Source of the DNA: Planctomycetaceae bacterium | Lineage (GTDB): Bacteria; Planctomycetota; Planctomycetia; Planctomycetales; Planctomycetaceae | Assembly: GCA_018699955.1 (NCBI GenBank) | Contig: JABISG010000085.1 | Location: forward strand, 1 to 40,519 | DNA length: 40,519 bases | Reading direction: 5' to 3' | Part shown: positions 1 to 8,281 of the stretch, piece by piece | How positions within the stretch are numbered: position 1 is the first letter of the stretch | How the letters are laid out: every line of letters starts with the position of its first letter | Position numbers and translations under genes: made by a program | Notes under the pieces: generated by a model | The model's database searches: none | What the model was told of the DNA's origin: nothing | What the model saw: only the letters and a program-made list of their open reading frames with translations

Positions 1-60
1 CACGTCAGCACGACGCAACTTGGCAATGATCTGGTCCACCGTGTGTCGGTTCTGTTTCAT
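1..60 (-). CDS. IS3-family transposase OrfA, N-terminal 20 codons only
   Basis: Reading leftward from an ATG at 60 gives MKQNRHTVDQIIAKLRRADV. This is the usual beginning of an IS3-family OrfA, whose helix-turn-helix binds the element ends. An AAAGGA ribosome binding site lies about nine bases before the ATG. The frame runs off the window edge, so only the first residues are visible. The same start occurs at the other end of the window in the opposite direction. The family assignment rests on this short N-terminus plus the form of the IS terminus. Confidence 0.75.
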   Translation of the reverse strand, partial: MKQNRHTVDQIIAKLRRADV

Positions 61-139
61 CTCAAAGAATCCTTTCCGGGTGTTCAGCCCGGTCAAGATT
101 CTCTCACTCGCTGTGGATCAATTAAAGGGGGGAAGGCCA
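1..139 (-). mobile_element. IS3-family insertion sequence, truncated at contig end (left copy)
   Basis: Bases 1-139 are the reverse complement of the last 137 bases of the window, with two extra bases here at the outer edge. The inner boundary is placed at 139 because the element then begins TGGCCTTCCCCCC, a TG start like IS407-group IS3 elements. The next two bases (GC) are also shared with the right copy, probably by chance; beyond them the flanks differ. It holds a terminal repeat, an untranslated leader with a small hairpin (arms CCGGG/CCCGG), and the start of a transposase gene. The rest of the element is outside the window, so target duplications cannot be read. Confidence 0.85.
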
Positions 140-562
140 GCTTTCCTGTTCGATGTTGCCGAGAGACTGCACGCACGCGGACAACTACGGTTACAGTGGA
201 TCGAATTGGACGGAGCGCAGCTCGCGGTTGATTTCAGCGTGAGCGGCAGCCAATGCGTTTACGGGTACCAGTGCGGCATCAACCCCGATTATTCCAAGCT
301 CCGCCCGGGAACTTTGATGATGGCTGCCAACTTTCAGCAGGCAATTCGCGATGGGTATCGGGAATTTGATTTTCTGCGCGGCGACGAAGACTACAAGACA
401 CATTGGGCCGCCGACCAGAAGCCCAGCAGGCGCATTCGCGTCGTTCCTCCGGGGGCAGTGGCGCGAACCAAACACGGCTTGTGGCTAACCGGTGCGACGA
501 TCAAGCACTGGATGAAAGCGAGCCGTCACCGTGTTCGCCTGTTGCGCACCGCCGGAATGTGA
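20..562 (+). CDS. GNAT/CelD-like acetyltransferase, 3' part, fused to an IS antisense leader
   Basis: Host sequence starts at 140 and ends at the TGA at 560-562, about 140 residues. It resembles the C-terminal half of the BioF2/CelD-type GNAT acetyltransferases (Acetyltransf_6), often linked to polysaccharide or cell-envelope synthesis. Typical features are a YGYQCGINPDYSKLRPG-like strand-helix region and a late DFLRGDEDYKTHWA segment. The N-terminal half is missing because the IS inserted here. The open frame extends upstream through the IS end in antisense to a TTG at 20 (ATG at 26), adding 40 codons that are not part of the family. The native gene is therefore disrupted. Whether the chimera is expressed is unknown. 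The acetyltransferase call is fairly secure; the substrate is unknown. Confidence 0.7.
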   Translation: MAMIWSTVCRFCFISKNPFRVFSPVKILSLAVDQLKGGRPAFLFDVAERLHARGQLRLQWIELDGAQLAVDFSVSGSQCVYGYQCGINPDYSKLRPGTLMMAANFQQAIRDGYREFDFLRGDEDYKTHWAADQKPSRRIRVVPPGAVARTKHGLWLTGATIKHWMKASRHRVRLLRTAGM

Positions 563-604
563 GTCGGCCAAGTTCAGAGTCAAAGGCGACAACTGCGGTT
601 GCCA

Positions 605-1348
605 TTACAGTGTGATGTCGTAGCCATCCGACTTGTCGGCCTTGACCTCGACTTTGATTTTGGACTGACCGCTGAGGTACTCTGCCGGAAGAGTCTCGAC
701 TCCGTCCGGTCCCACCTTGCTGAATTCCACGAGGTGAAATCCGGTGACCGCGCCGGGAACATCGGGAAAGTACTCGAGCGAATAACGCCCCTCGCTGTCC
801 GTCTGAGCGTACGAAGCGCCTGGCTTGAGTTTTGCATCCGATATCAATGCTTCCTGTGAACGAAACGTGACCGAGGCGTCGGCCAGCGGCTTGCCGTTGA
901 ATGTGACAGTGCCAGAAACTGGAACCAGTGGGGGGTATTTCAGCTTGTCACCCCACATGGATGACGACACCCAATACAGCAGAACGCAAGCAACCAGCAC
1001 TCCTGCTGCCGGAATGCCAACTCGCTTGCCGTTCTCGTTGGCCCACTCGCCGAACGTGAGGGTTGCCTCTTCCCCGCGCTGCCTGCCCGATGTTTGCGTC
1101 GGCTTTTCTGTTTCCTGTTCGCCCCGCGAAGCAGCCGCGGACAGTTTGAGCAAATCTTTTGCCGACTTGGCGGAGTCCTGCACCGGACGATCCGGGTCTG
1201 CGCTGGACTCAATGATTTCCGCCTTCATGCGGTCTTTCGCGGGAACGGTGACCGGCTGGCCACAATCGGGACACAAAACCCGCTTGCCAATCTTGTCGTC
1301 AGTGGCTTTGAGTTTCTTGCCGCACTCGCATTGAAAACGGATCGACAT
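605..1348 (-). CDS. Zinc-ribbon, single-TM protein with transthyretin-like (carboxypeptidase regulatory-like) domain
   Basis: The 247-residue product starts with a zinc ribbon (CxC at residues 8-10 and a CPDCG pair near 27-31). A low-complexity charged linker follows to about residue 105, then one membrane segment near 111-130. The outer domain begins VSGTVTFNGKPLADASVTF, the beta-sandwich pattern of carboxypeptidase regulatory-like domains common in planctomycete secreted proteins. The layout suggests a cytoplasmic zinc ribbon joined through the membrane to an extracytoplasmic beta-sandwich. Its partner and function are unknown. It is convergent with the truncated acetyltransferase and lies downstream of the DUF1559 gene on the same strand with a 229-bp gap, so it is probably transcribed separately. 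No clear Shine-Dalgarno precedes the ATG. Confidence 0.8.
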   Translation of the reverse strand: MSIRFQCECGKKLKATDDKIGKRVLCPDCGQPVTVPAKDRMKAEIIESSADPDRPVQDSAKSAKDLLKLSAAASRGEQETEKPTQTSGRQRGEEATLTFGEWANENGKRVGIPAAGVLVACVLLYWVSSSMWGDKLKYPPLVPVSGTVTFNGKPLADASVTFRSQEALISDAKLKPGASYAQTDSEGRYSLEYFPDVPGAVTGFHLVEFSKVGPDGVETLPAEYLSGQSKIKVEVKADKSDGYDITL

Positions 1349-1577
1349 TAGGTAGCCCAGTAACCAATCTTAAGGAGCAACGAATCAAAAGGAGCGTGGC
1401 GAATCGGAGTCGCGCGACGACATGAAGTGACGACTTGAAGCGGCCGGGCTTCCTGAATTCGCGATCGCATGATAACGAAATCAACCCGACGGATCGACGA
1501 ATAACAGATGCCTCTATTAAAGTAGGGGCGATTTTCGTCGATCCGGCTGAAATCCCTGTCGCCAATCACCACCGCGT

Positions 1578-2627
1578 TTAGAATTCGGAAACAGGAATGC
1601 CATTGGACATGTTGCCGAGATTTCTCCAGGTGGTGATCTCAATATTCTCGCTGATCGAACGGACGCTTCCGTCGGCGAATGTCACATGCACAATCTGCCC
1701 GTGGTCGCTGCCCGCTTCGCTGTAGTGCAACGTCTTGTTGGGACCGAACTGCGTGCTGAATATCGTCGCAGGACCACCCCACGCCCAACCGTCACTCGAT
1801 TTCCGCCTGTTGAGCGTATCGACGGTCCCGTTGATGTTGAGCCGAAAGTTCAATCTCGGGACTTCGCTCACCATGATCACGTTGCTCGTGCCGTCGCTGA
1901 CGTCGGCCATCCTGGTGCTGCTGTTCACTGAGAACATTCCACGGTGCAGGTTGCGCGGTCCCAACAACAGCGTGGGGTCGTTGACCACCTGTGCGGGAGT
2001 CAAGTCCCATGTCGAGCGGGTCAGGTCATTAAACGAGGTGCCCGATCCGTTGCACGCGGCGTAGTCGTTCCCCCCTTTGTTCCAGTTCGGGGCGACGCGA
2101 AACACGAACGAGTAATTGCTGATTTTCATGTCCGATCGTCGCGTCGGACAATAGAAGGCCTTCATTTCCGTCTGGGCCGGTGGTTTAATGCCGCGCGGAT
2201 TGAAGTTGATCGGCTCGCCGTTGAATCTGACATTCCGGTTGAAATTCCAAGTCTGGTAAGTGTTGGCTTGGTCGATTTGAGGCAAAATGAAGACCATCCA
2301 ACTCGCACCGCTGAGCCTCTCGAAACTCGCCAGGGTCTGATCGGGTGTTGTCGCCTCCAGGGGATTGGGGAAGCGTCGTTGGGTCGGATTAAGCCCACCC
2401 AAAATAGTCGTGTTGATCTGCCCGGGCGGAAAAACGCGGTGCTGATCGTGATAGTTCTGCAGCGCCAGCCCCAACTGTTTCAAATTGTTCTGGCAACTCG
2501 ACCGGCGCGCCGCTTCGCGTGCCTGCTGGACCGCCGGCAGCAACAACGCCACCAGAATTGCAATGATGGCAATCACCACCAGCAACTCGATTAGCGTAAA
2601 CCCTTTTTTGATTCGCTTGCACGCCAT
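1578..2627 (-). CDS. DUF1559 protein with prepilin-type N-terminal methylation motif
   Basis: The 349-residue product opens with a short basic leader and [21 protein letters not shown], a class III prepilin-like signal cut after the Gly and then methylated on Phe. The conserved [23 protein letters not shown] stretch and the [11 protein letters not shown] motif of DUF1559 follow. Near the C-terminus is [16 protein letters not shown], the H-x9-DG-type tail of this family. These proteins are hugely expanded in planctomycetes and are thought to be pseudopilin-like surface or periplasmic proteins, but their role is not established. The start is supported by an AGGAG site just upstream. The gene is divergent from the MFS transporter. 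Confidence 0.93.
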   Translation of the reverse strand: MACKRIKKGFTLIELLVVIAIIAILVALLLPAVQQAREAARRSSCQNNLKQLGLALQNYHDQHRVFPPGQINTTILGGLNPTQRRFPNPLEATTPDQTLASFERLSGASWMVFILPQIDQANTYQTWNFNRNVRFNGEPINFNPRGIKPPAQTEMKAFYCPTRRSDMKISNYSFVFRVAPNWNKGGNDYAACNGSGTSFNDLTRSTWDLTPAQVVNDPTLLLGPRNLHRGMFSVNSSTRMADVSDGTSNVIMVSEVPRLNFRLNINGTVDTLNRRKSSDGWAWGGPATIFSTQFGPNKTLHYSEAGSDHGQIVHVTFADGSVRSISENIEITTWRNLGNMSNGIPVSEF

Positions 2628-2955
2628 AATACTGCTCCTGAAGGATCGAGATTCTCAATGACGCCATCTACAGGCCCGGATACATCTTATGCTATCCGCG
2701 AAACAAAGCGACCGTCAAGAAAGAAAGTCGTGAGCGGCTGAATTTGGTTGTCGCACACTTGCGACTGCCAACGGCGATGTCACGACGACAGAACGACGAA
2801 TCGACCGCAGATGTCGCCTTGCTTGATTGTCCGCCACCGTTCGCGTCATACTGCCCGACATCTCGTTACAGCTTCGGAACGCGCCTTTCTGACCGTGCCG
2901 GCAACCAAACAAATGTTGTCTGCACCCGCCGCCTCTCGCCGCGAAGGACACGCAC
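2628..2955. other. Divergent intergenic region between the DUF1559 gene and the MFS transporter
   Basis: This 328-bp gap separates two divergent genes and should hold both promoters. An AGGAG site for the DUF1559 gene lies at its left edge and an AAGGA site for the transporter at its right edge (2944-2948). I see no convincing -35/-10 pair, strong palindrome or small gene in it. Short open frames here have no recognisable features. Confidence 0.5.
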
Positions 2956-4308
2956 ATGGCAATGGCCGACAGTCGCCGACAGCGAATCATCACGTTGTGT
3001 GGACTGTACGTGGCGCAGGGGGTGCCGTGGGGCTTTATGCTGATCACGCTCCCGTCGTATCTGGCCTTCGAATACAAGGACCAATTCGGCGTCGATGAGA
3101 TTGGAAAACTGAAGGCCATCATCCTCATCCCGTGGTCCTTCAAGCTGATCTGGGCGCCGCTGATGGACACCTACACGTTTCGCCCAATGGGGAGACGGCG
3201 GCCCTGGATCATCGGTGCCGAATTGATGATGGCTGTCAGCCTGCTGGGCTTCATCGGACTGGGTGACCCGTCGGAGAAACTGCAACTCATTCTATTCATG
3301 TATTTCTTGCACAACTGTTTCGCCTCGCTACAGGACGTATGCACCGATGCGCTGGCGGTCGATATATTACTCCCGGAAGAACACGGGCAGATGAACGGCA
3401 TGATGTGGGGCTCCAAACTGGTTGGTAAGGGAATCGGTGCGTGGGGACTGGCGGTTGTCCTCGATATCGGCGGGCTGGAAGCGTGCGTTGCCGTGCAGGT
3501 CGGCCTGTTGTTGCTCATCATGCTGATTCCAATGTTCATTCTGGAAAGGCAGGGCGAGAAGCGACTTCCGTGGAGCGCCGGCCAGGCAAGCGAGATCACC
3601 GCTGCCATCGTGCGGAAACCCACGGAGATTTTTCGCGCGTACCTGCGGGCATTTTCGCTGACGACCACGTTGATCTTCGTCCTGTTCACGCTGGCTAAGC
3701 TAATTGGATCGGGAGTCAACGAAACCATCACGAATACACTCTGCACGCAGGAACTCTCACCGAGATGGACCCCCGTCGAATTCTCGCGAGTGACCGGCCT
3801 GTATGCCTTTCCGTCGATCATGATCGGGGCAGTCCTCGGCGGGATGATGGCCGATCGTTTCGGTCGCCGTACGATTCTGATCTTCGGTTTTGGTGGGTAT
3901 GCGCTGGTGGCCTTGATCTTCGCAGCCTGCCCGGGCATGTGGAACGAGCGTTGGTTCACCACGTCCTACGTGCTGTTGTACGAGACGTTAGGTGCGATCG
4001 GCTCCGTCGGCTTTCTTTCGATGGCAATGAGAATTTCGTGGACGACGGCGGCGGCCACCGTCTTTACGACCTACATGACTCTCTCCAATGTCTCGCACGT
4101 TGTCGGCAACTGGCTCGCCGGCCCGGTCCTCAAAATGCTCACCTTTTCAAAATATGGTGATTCGGCCACACTGGTCTCCTACGAGTTGACCTTCTGGTTT
4201 GTCGGTCTGGTCACGTTTCCACCGTTACTGTTGCTGTTTTTCGTCAAACAGGACGAAGTTCGCGAGGCGCGGGAGACGCTTGCGGCCGAGACAGAGGCTG
4301 TGGCGTAA
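2956..4308 (+). CDS. MFS permease, AmpG-like
   Basis: This 450-residue, highly hydrophobic protein has about twelve membrane segments. The opening YVAQGVPWGFMLITLPSYL, the WSFKLIWAPLMD segment, and LQDVCTDALAVDIL match the conserved loops of AmpG and acetyl-CoA-transporter-like MFS permeases. AmpG imports anhydromuropeptides from peptidoglycan turnover into the cytoplasm. The motif MADRFGRR near residue 300 is the MFS loop between repeated transmembrane helices. Whether this protein carries muropeptides or another solute cannot be read from sequence; no cell-wall recycling gene is adjacent. An AAGGA site precedes the ATG at 2956; a second ATG at 2962 is also possible. It stands alone between a divergent gene and a 168-bp gap. 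Confidence 0.8.
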   Translation: MAMADSRRQRIITLCGLYVAQGVPWGFMLITLPSYLAFEYKDQFGVDEIGKLKAIILIPWSFKLIWAPLMDTYTFRPMGRRRPWIIGAELMMAVSLLGFIGLGDPSEKLQLILFMYFLHNCFASLQDVCTDALAVDILLPEEHGQMNGMMWGSKLVGKGIGAWGLAVVLDIGGLEACVAVQVGLLLLIMLIPMFILERQGEKRLPWSAGQASEITAAIVRKPTEIFRAYLRAFSLTTTLIFVLFTLAKLIGSGVNETITNTLCTQELSPRWTPVEFSRVTGLYAFPSIMIGAVLGGMMADRFGRRTILIFGFGGYALVALIFAACPGMWNERWFTTSYVLLYETLGAIGSVGFLSMAMRISWTTAAATVFTTYMTLSNVSHVVGNWLAGPVLKMLTFSKYGDSATLVSYELTFWFVGLVTFPPLLLLFFVKQDEVREARETLAAETEAVA

Positions 4309-4476
4309 CGAGCGGTCGGCGCGACCACTTGTCGCGGCTTGACAGATTGTGTGAACCGATGGCGCCGCGCCGGCGTCGTGTCGAATTGGTGTGCGGTGTT
4401 GTTGTCAGGCGGTATCCGCATGCGTAAACTCTAACGTTTCCCGTGTGTTGATTTCGAACCCCTGAAAGCCACCGCT

Positions 4477-5616
4477 ATGCATTTTGAAACCCGCTGCGTG
4501 CACGTCGGCGTCAATAAAGACTCCGCTTACAACAGCGCCACCACGCCCATTTATCCCACGTCCACCTTCTACTGGGACAGCCTCGATTCGAATAAAGGCT
4601 ACGACTACGCTCGCAGCGCGAATCCCACTCGCAGCGCTCTGGAAGAAAATATCGCGAAGTTGGAAGGTGGAATCGATTGCCGCGCGACATCCACCGGCAT
4701 GTCGGCCATCACAACCACCATGCACTTCTTCAAGCCGGGCGATCACATTATTGCCGGCCACGACATTTACGGCGGCACGTTCCGGTTGTTTCACGACATT
4801 TACTCTCAGAACGGCCTGACGTTTTCATTCGTCGATATGGGCGACATCGAAAACGTTCGCAACGCGGTGACTCCGAACACTAAAGGCATCTGGATTGAAA
4901 CTCCCAGTAATCCTTTACTCCGTGTTGTTGATATCGCCGCAGTTGTTGGTGTTGCCCGCGATGCCGGCGCGATGACGATTGCCGACAACACGTTCATGTC
5001 GCCGTATTTGCAACGGCCGTTTGAACACGGTGTCGATGTTGTGATTCACTCGACGACGAAATACCTCAACGGCCATTCCGATGTCGTCGGCGGCTGCGTC
5101 GTCACCCGCGATGACGAACGGGCTGAACGAATCTCGTACATTGTGAATGCGCTGGGGCTTGCTTGTTCGCCGTTCGATGCCTGGCTTGTACTTCGCGGCA
5201 TCAAGACACTGGGACCACGGATGCAGGCACACGAGCGGTCGGCGATGGCAGTCGCCCGCATGCTCGAAGAGCATCCACGGGTTGGAACGGTCTACTACCC
5301 CGGGCTGGAAAGCCACCCGCAGCACGAATTGGCTCGCCGTCAGCAGGACGGCTTCGGCGCGATGCTCAGTTTTGAAGTCGAGGGCGGTCGCGATGTTGCC
5401 GAACGCGTGCTGACGAACACCAAGCTGTTCCTGATGGCGGAGTCGCTGGGCGGTGTGGAATCGCTGGTGTCGTATCCCGATACGATGAGCCATGCGTCGA
5501 TGACGCTCGAAGCCCGCCGTGCCGCCGGCATCACCGAAAATACGATCCGCGTTTCAATCGGCATCGAACATCCCGACGACCTCATCGCCGACATGAAACA
5601 GGCGCTGGAAAGTTAA
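4477..5616 (+). CDS. Cys/Met-metabolism PLP-dependent enzyme (cystathionine gamma-synthase/lyase family)
   Basis: At 379 residues this is full length for the fold-type I transsulfuration family. Visible motifs include YARSANPTRSALE (phosphate and substrate contacts), HDIYGGTFRL with the stacking Tyr, ETPSNPLLRVVDI, the Asp of IADNTFMSP that pairs with the PLP ring nitrogen, and HSTTKYLNGHSDVVGG, whose Lys195 should form the internal aldimine. Members act as cystathionine gamma-synthase, cystathionine beta- or gamma-lyase, or O-acetylhomoserine sulfhydrylase. The sequence alone does not separate these, so no gene symbol is given. The protein is cytoplasmic and involved in methionine/cysteine interconversion. 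It is monocistronic here, with a hairpin-rich repeat immediately downstream. Confidence 0.9.
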   Translation: MHFETRCVHVGVNKDSAYNSATTPIYPTSTFYWDSLDSNKGYDYARSANPTRSALEENIAKLEGGIDCRATSTGMSAITTTMHFFKPGDHIIAGHDIYGGTFRLFHDIYSQNGLTFSFVDMGDIENVRNAVTPNTKGIWIETPSNPLLRVVDIAAVVGVARDAGAMTIADNTFMSPYLQRPFEHGVDVVIHSTTKYLNGHSDVVGGCVVTRDDERAERISYIVNALGLACSPFDAWLVLRGIKTLGPRMQAHERSAMAVARMLEEHPRVGTVYYPGLESHPQHELARRQQDGFGAMLSFEVEGGRDVAERVLTNTKLFLMAESLGGVESLVSYPDTMSHASMTLEARRAAGITENTIRVSIGIEHPDDLIADMKQALES

Positions 5617-5630
5617 AGGCAGTAGAAAAA

Positions 5631-5744
5631 CCCTCTCCCCCCGGGAGAGGGACAGCTCCAAAGCCGAAGGCGATTGAAGCAGGGTGAGGGCGGTCGATGA
5701 ACGAAAAACAGCCCTCACCCCAACCCTCTCCCAGAGGGAGAGGG
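5631..5744. repeat. Hairpin-rich palindromic repeat between convergent genes (possible bidirectional terminator)
   Basis: Two perfect nine-base-pair hairpins with identical stems (CCCTCTCCC/GGGAGAGGG) occur at 5631-5651 and 5724-5744, with three-base loops. Between them is a perfect ten-base inverted repeat, GGGTGAGGGC at 5682-5691 and GCCCTCACCC at 5711-5720. The block fills the gap between the convergent PLP-enzyme and DUF1501 genes, so it could act as a terminator in both directions. There is no T-run. Its modular palindromes suggest a dispersed repeat. Confidence 0.75.
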
Positions 5745-5765
5745 AGCTTGTTAACGCGGCGGCAC

Positions 5766-7238
5766 TCAAGTCAAGCCGGCTATCGGCTCGCCGTGATAAA
5801 CGAGATTCGGTCGATCCAATGGATCGGTCCAAGCCGTTGTGCGCGGCAGGCCGAGCGCTTGATAGATTGTGGCGGCCATGTTTTCGGGGCGTTGCAGATC
5901 TGACTTAGGATACGCACCGATTTTGTCTGACGAGCCGACCACATTGCCACCGCGAACACCACCGCCGGCGAAGAAGACCGTTTGCACTGCGCCCCAGTGA
6001 TCGCGGCCGGGGCGTTTTGATTTCGCGCCGGGGAAGGTGAAAATCTTCGGCGTGCGGCCGAATTCACCCGCCATCACAATCAGCGTGTCGTCCAGCAGGC
6101 TGCGTTCGTCGAGATCGTCGATGAGCGCCGAGAGCGCGCGATCGGTCGGCGGCAATAAGAATTCCCGGAGGTTCTTGAACGACGATTCGTGCGTGTCCCA
6201 CGCTTCGTCGTTGCCCAGATTGACCTGCACCAGACTGCAGCCCGCTTCGACGAGTTGCCTCGCCATTAGCAGCGACCAACCGAACGAGTTGCGGCCGTAG
6301 CGATCCTGCAGTTTCGGATCGGCAGCGTGAACATCGAGCGCTCGGTGAATCCCGCCGCTCATCAGCAGCGACACTGCGCCTTGCCGATACCGGTCGAATT
6401 GTTCGACGCGGGCGGCCTGATCGAGGTCGCGCCGTTGACGTTCGATTTCACCCAATAGATTCACGCGGCGGGAGAATCGTTTCTTGAGGACTCCCTGTCC
6501 CAACGTGAACCGCGGCGCTTCAAAAACGTAATCCTTTGGATTGGTGGCACCGTTCCAGCGATGAAATCCGTACTGGGGAAACGCGCCGTGAATGTATTCG
6601 TTGGTGCGGAATTGGCTCGCTTCGATGAACCACGGATCGTGTTCGCTGCCCATCAGGCCGGCAAACTGACCGGGAATAGTGCGGCCGCTCACGTGGATCA
6701 GCTTTTCGGGCAGAACGGCCGTCGGCGGGAGATTGTTGCGCCTCGGTGCTACTCGCCCCACGACCGAAGCCAGACATGGCCAGTCGGTCGCCTGCGGCCG
6801 ATTGCCGCTGAAGCCACGCGGCATCGGCGTGCGACCGGATAGCATTACCTGGTGTCCTTGCGAATGTTCGTTGTACGGATGCGACAGCGAACGCACCTGC
6901 GCCCACTTGTTGCTGCGGGCGGCGAGCATGGGCAAATGTTCGCAGATCTGAACGCCAGGCGTCTCGGTTGCTATCGGCGAGAACTCGCCGCGAATGTTGT
7001 CTGGCGCATCGGGCTTGGGATCGAAGCTGTCGTGTTGCGTTAGCCCGCCGGAAAGAAAGATGTAGATGACTGCTTTGGGTTTGGGCAGTGTTTCGGCACC
7101 TGTCGCCATCTCGCGCAGACCGGCAACGTGGTTCATTCCCAAGCCGAGCAGCCCGATGCCGCCGGCCTGAATGGCGGTACGCCGCGACAGGCGGGGATGA
7201 ACGCAGGGGGCAACTTTCGTTCTGCCAGCATCACTCAT
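5766..7238 (-). CDS. DUF1501 protein, Tat-type signal
   Basis: The 490-residue product begins with RLSRRTAIQAGGIGLLGLG, a twin-arginine-like signal, so export in folded form is likely. The DUF1501 fold (related to sulfatases and alkaline phosphatases) shows in AVIYIFLSGGLTQHDSFDPKP near the start, the SLSHPYNEHSQGHQVMLSG stretch, LVQVNLGNDEAWDTHESSF, and VMAGEFGRTPK with GRDHWG near the C-terminus. These Asp and His residues could bind metal as in the superfamily, but no substrate is known. It is the last gene of the minus-strand run, 77 bp after the DapA-family gene. A second, only distantly similar DUF1501 protein lies at 25155-26606 with a cytochrome partner; no such partner is adjacent here. 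Confidence 0.9.
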   Translation of the reverse strand: MSDAGRTKVAPCVHPRLSRRTAIQAGGIGLLGLGMNHVAGLREMATGAETLPKPKAVIYIFLSGGLTQHDSFDPKPDAPDNIRGEFSPIATETPGVQICEHLPMLAARSNKWAQVRSLSHPYNEHSQGHQVMLSGRTPMPRGFSGNRPQATDWPCLASVVGRVAPRRNNLPPTAVLPEKLIHVSGRTIPGQFAGLMGSEHDPWFIEASQFRTNEYIHGAFPQYGFHRWNGATNPKDYVFEAPRFTLGQGVLKKRFSRRVNLLGEIERQRRDLDQAARVEQFDRYRQGAVSLLMSGGIHRALDVHAADPKLQDRYGRNSFGWSLLMARQLVEAGCSLVQVNLGNDEAWDTHESSFKNLREFLLPPTDRALSALIDDLDERSLLDDTLIVMAGEFGRTPKIFTFPGAKSKRPGRDHWGAVQTVFFAGGGVRGGNVVGSSDKIGAYPKSDLQRPENMAATIYQALGLPRTTAWTDPLDRPNLVYHGEPIAGLT

Positions 7239-7315
7239 CGCTTGAATCCCTCCAGCAGCGGAACCGAAGACATGCCGTTCAAACTTGTGGTGTATTATCT
7301 CGCGACTGACGGTTG

Positions 7316-8233
7316 CTAATCAAGTGCAGCCATCATCAGGTCGAACAGTCGGTCGATTTCGGTGCGTGTCTCTTCGTCGAGCCGATAGCCAACCGGACCG
7401 CGAACAATGGCGTTCTTGAATACGCCTCGCTTGACCAGCAAATATTTCTCGATGGCCAGAAAAGCATCCAAACTCTGCTGCAATGCGACGAGTGATGAAA
7501 TTGGTAGCGAAAGTTGGTAGGCCCGATCTTCGTCGCCCGCTTCGAGCGCGTTCCATAACGCGATGACGCCGTCGATTAAATCGGCACCGGGCATGGTGCC
7601 GACGACACCGCGGCGGTAATTATCGACGAGCGCGATTCCACCACTGCCCTCGAAGACCTTCGCCCGGCCACCGGTGGCGTCGCGGAGTGCCGAGAGCAAC
7701 GGGCCAACAGGATTTGCTTCCGGCTTGAACAGCACACGGTCGCCGAAGTCTTCGAGGATTCTCGCTTGCAGGCTGATAGGCATCGGTCGGCCGACATAGC
7801 CGCTCGCATCTTGAACGATTACGGGAATCTTCACTGCGGTCAGAATTCGTTCGTAATACGTTCGCAGTTCTTCATCGTCCAGCGCAATTGAGACGGGTGG
7901 GATCGCCATCAAGGCGTCGGCACCCACCGCTTCGGCCTGACGCGCAAAACGTTCGGCGGTGTGACCGCTTTCGGCACCCACGCTGATGACCACGACTCCG
8001 CGGTCACGTCCAGCGCGGCAGACAAACTCGGCGAGGTGTTCGCGTTCGTCGGTCGAAAGACGTAACACCTCCGAGACCATCGCCATCACCAGCCCATTGG
8101 CGCCCTGTTCGTACAGCCAGCCGATTTCGATTTCCAGCGTGTCGAAATCGATCGACTCGTCTTCGTGGTACGGAGTTTGAAAGACGGACAGGACGCCGCG
8201 CAACGGCGGGCGGGTGGTTGTGGTTGTTGTCAT
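7316..8233 (-). CDS. DapA/NanA-family (dihydrodipicolinate synthase family) aldolase-like protein
   Basis: The 305-residue length and TIM-barrel pattern fit the class I DHDPS/N-acetylneuraminate lyase family. The Schiff-base lysine is probably Lys170 in VLFKPEANP. The region that normally reads YNxP, carrying the proton-relay Tyr, is VIVQDASGY here, and the GTTGE motif of true DapA is replaced by a MVSEVLRLS-like segment. This is therefore unlikely to be the lysine-pathway enzyme. A sugar-acid or hydroxy-acid aldolase is more plausible, but the substrate is unknown. It lies 49 bp after the permease gene, with a palindromic repeat in that gap, and 77 bp before the DUF1501 gene, so it may be cotranscribed with either. 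Confidence 0.85.
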   Translation of the reverse strand: MTTTTTTRPPLRGVLSVFQTPYHEDESIDFDTLEIEIGWLYEQGANGLVMAMVSEVLRLSTDEREHLAEFVCRAGRDRGVVVISVGAESGHTAERFARQAEAVGADALMAIPPVSIALDDEELRTYYERILTAVKIPVIVQDASGYVGRPMPISLQARILEDFGDRVLFKPEANPVGPLLSALRDATGGRAKVFEGSGGIALVDNYRRGVVGTMPGADLIDGVIALWNALEAGDEDRAYQLSLPISSLVALQQSLDAFLAIEKYLLVKRGVFKNAIVRGPVGYRLDEETRTEIDRLFDLMMAALD

Positions 8234-8243
8234 CCGGCATGGG

Positions 8244-8274
8244 GTCCCACGGGACGTGGCCCGCGGGCTTTCGG
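8244..8274. repeat. Dispersed palindromic repeat, family A, copy 1
   Basis: The core reads TCCCACGGG, then a short spacer, then CCCGCGGGCTTTCGG. It lies between the permease stop (TTA at 8282-8284) and the DapA-family start. The same core, with related sequence out to the TTATTCG at the stop codon, recurs at 17863-17900. A reverse-oriented core lies at 33731-33755. Confidence 0.7.
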
Positions 8275-8281
8275 AGGGGCG

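Noticed and set aside
4339..4368. TTGACA in the gap before the PLP-enzyme gene as a promoter
   Set aside because: No -10-like sequence lies 16-18 bases downstream.
7316..8233. Naming the gene dapA
   Set aside because: The canonical YNxP and GTTGE motifs are absent, so only family membership is supported.
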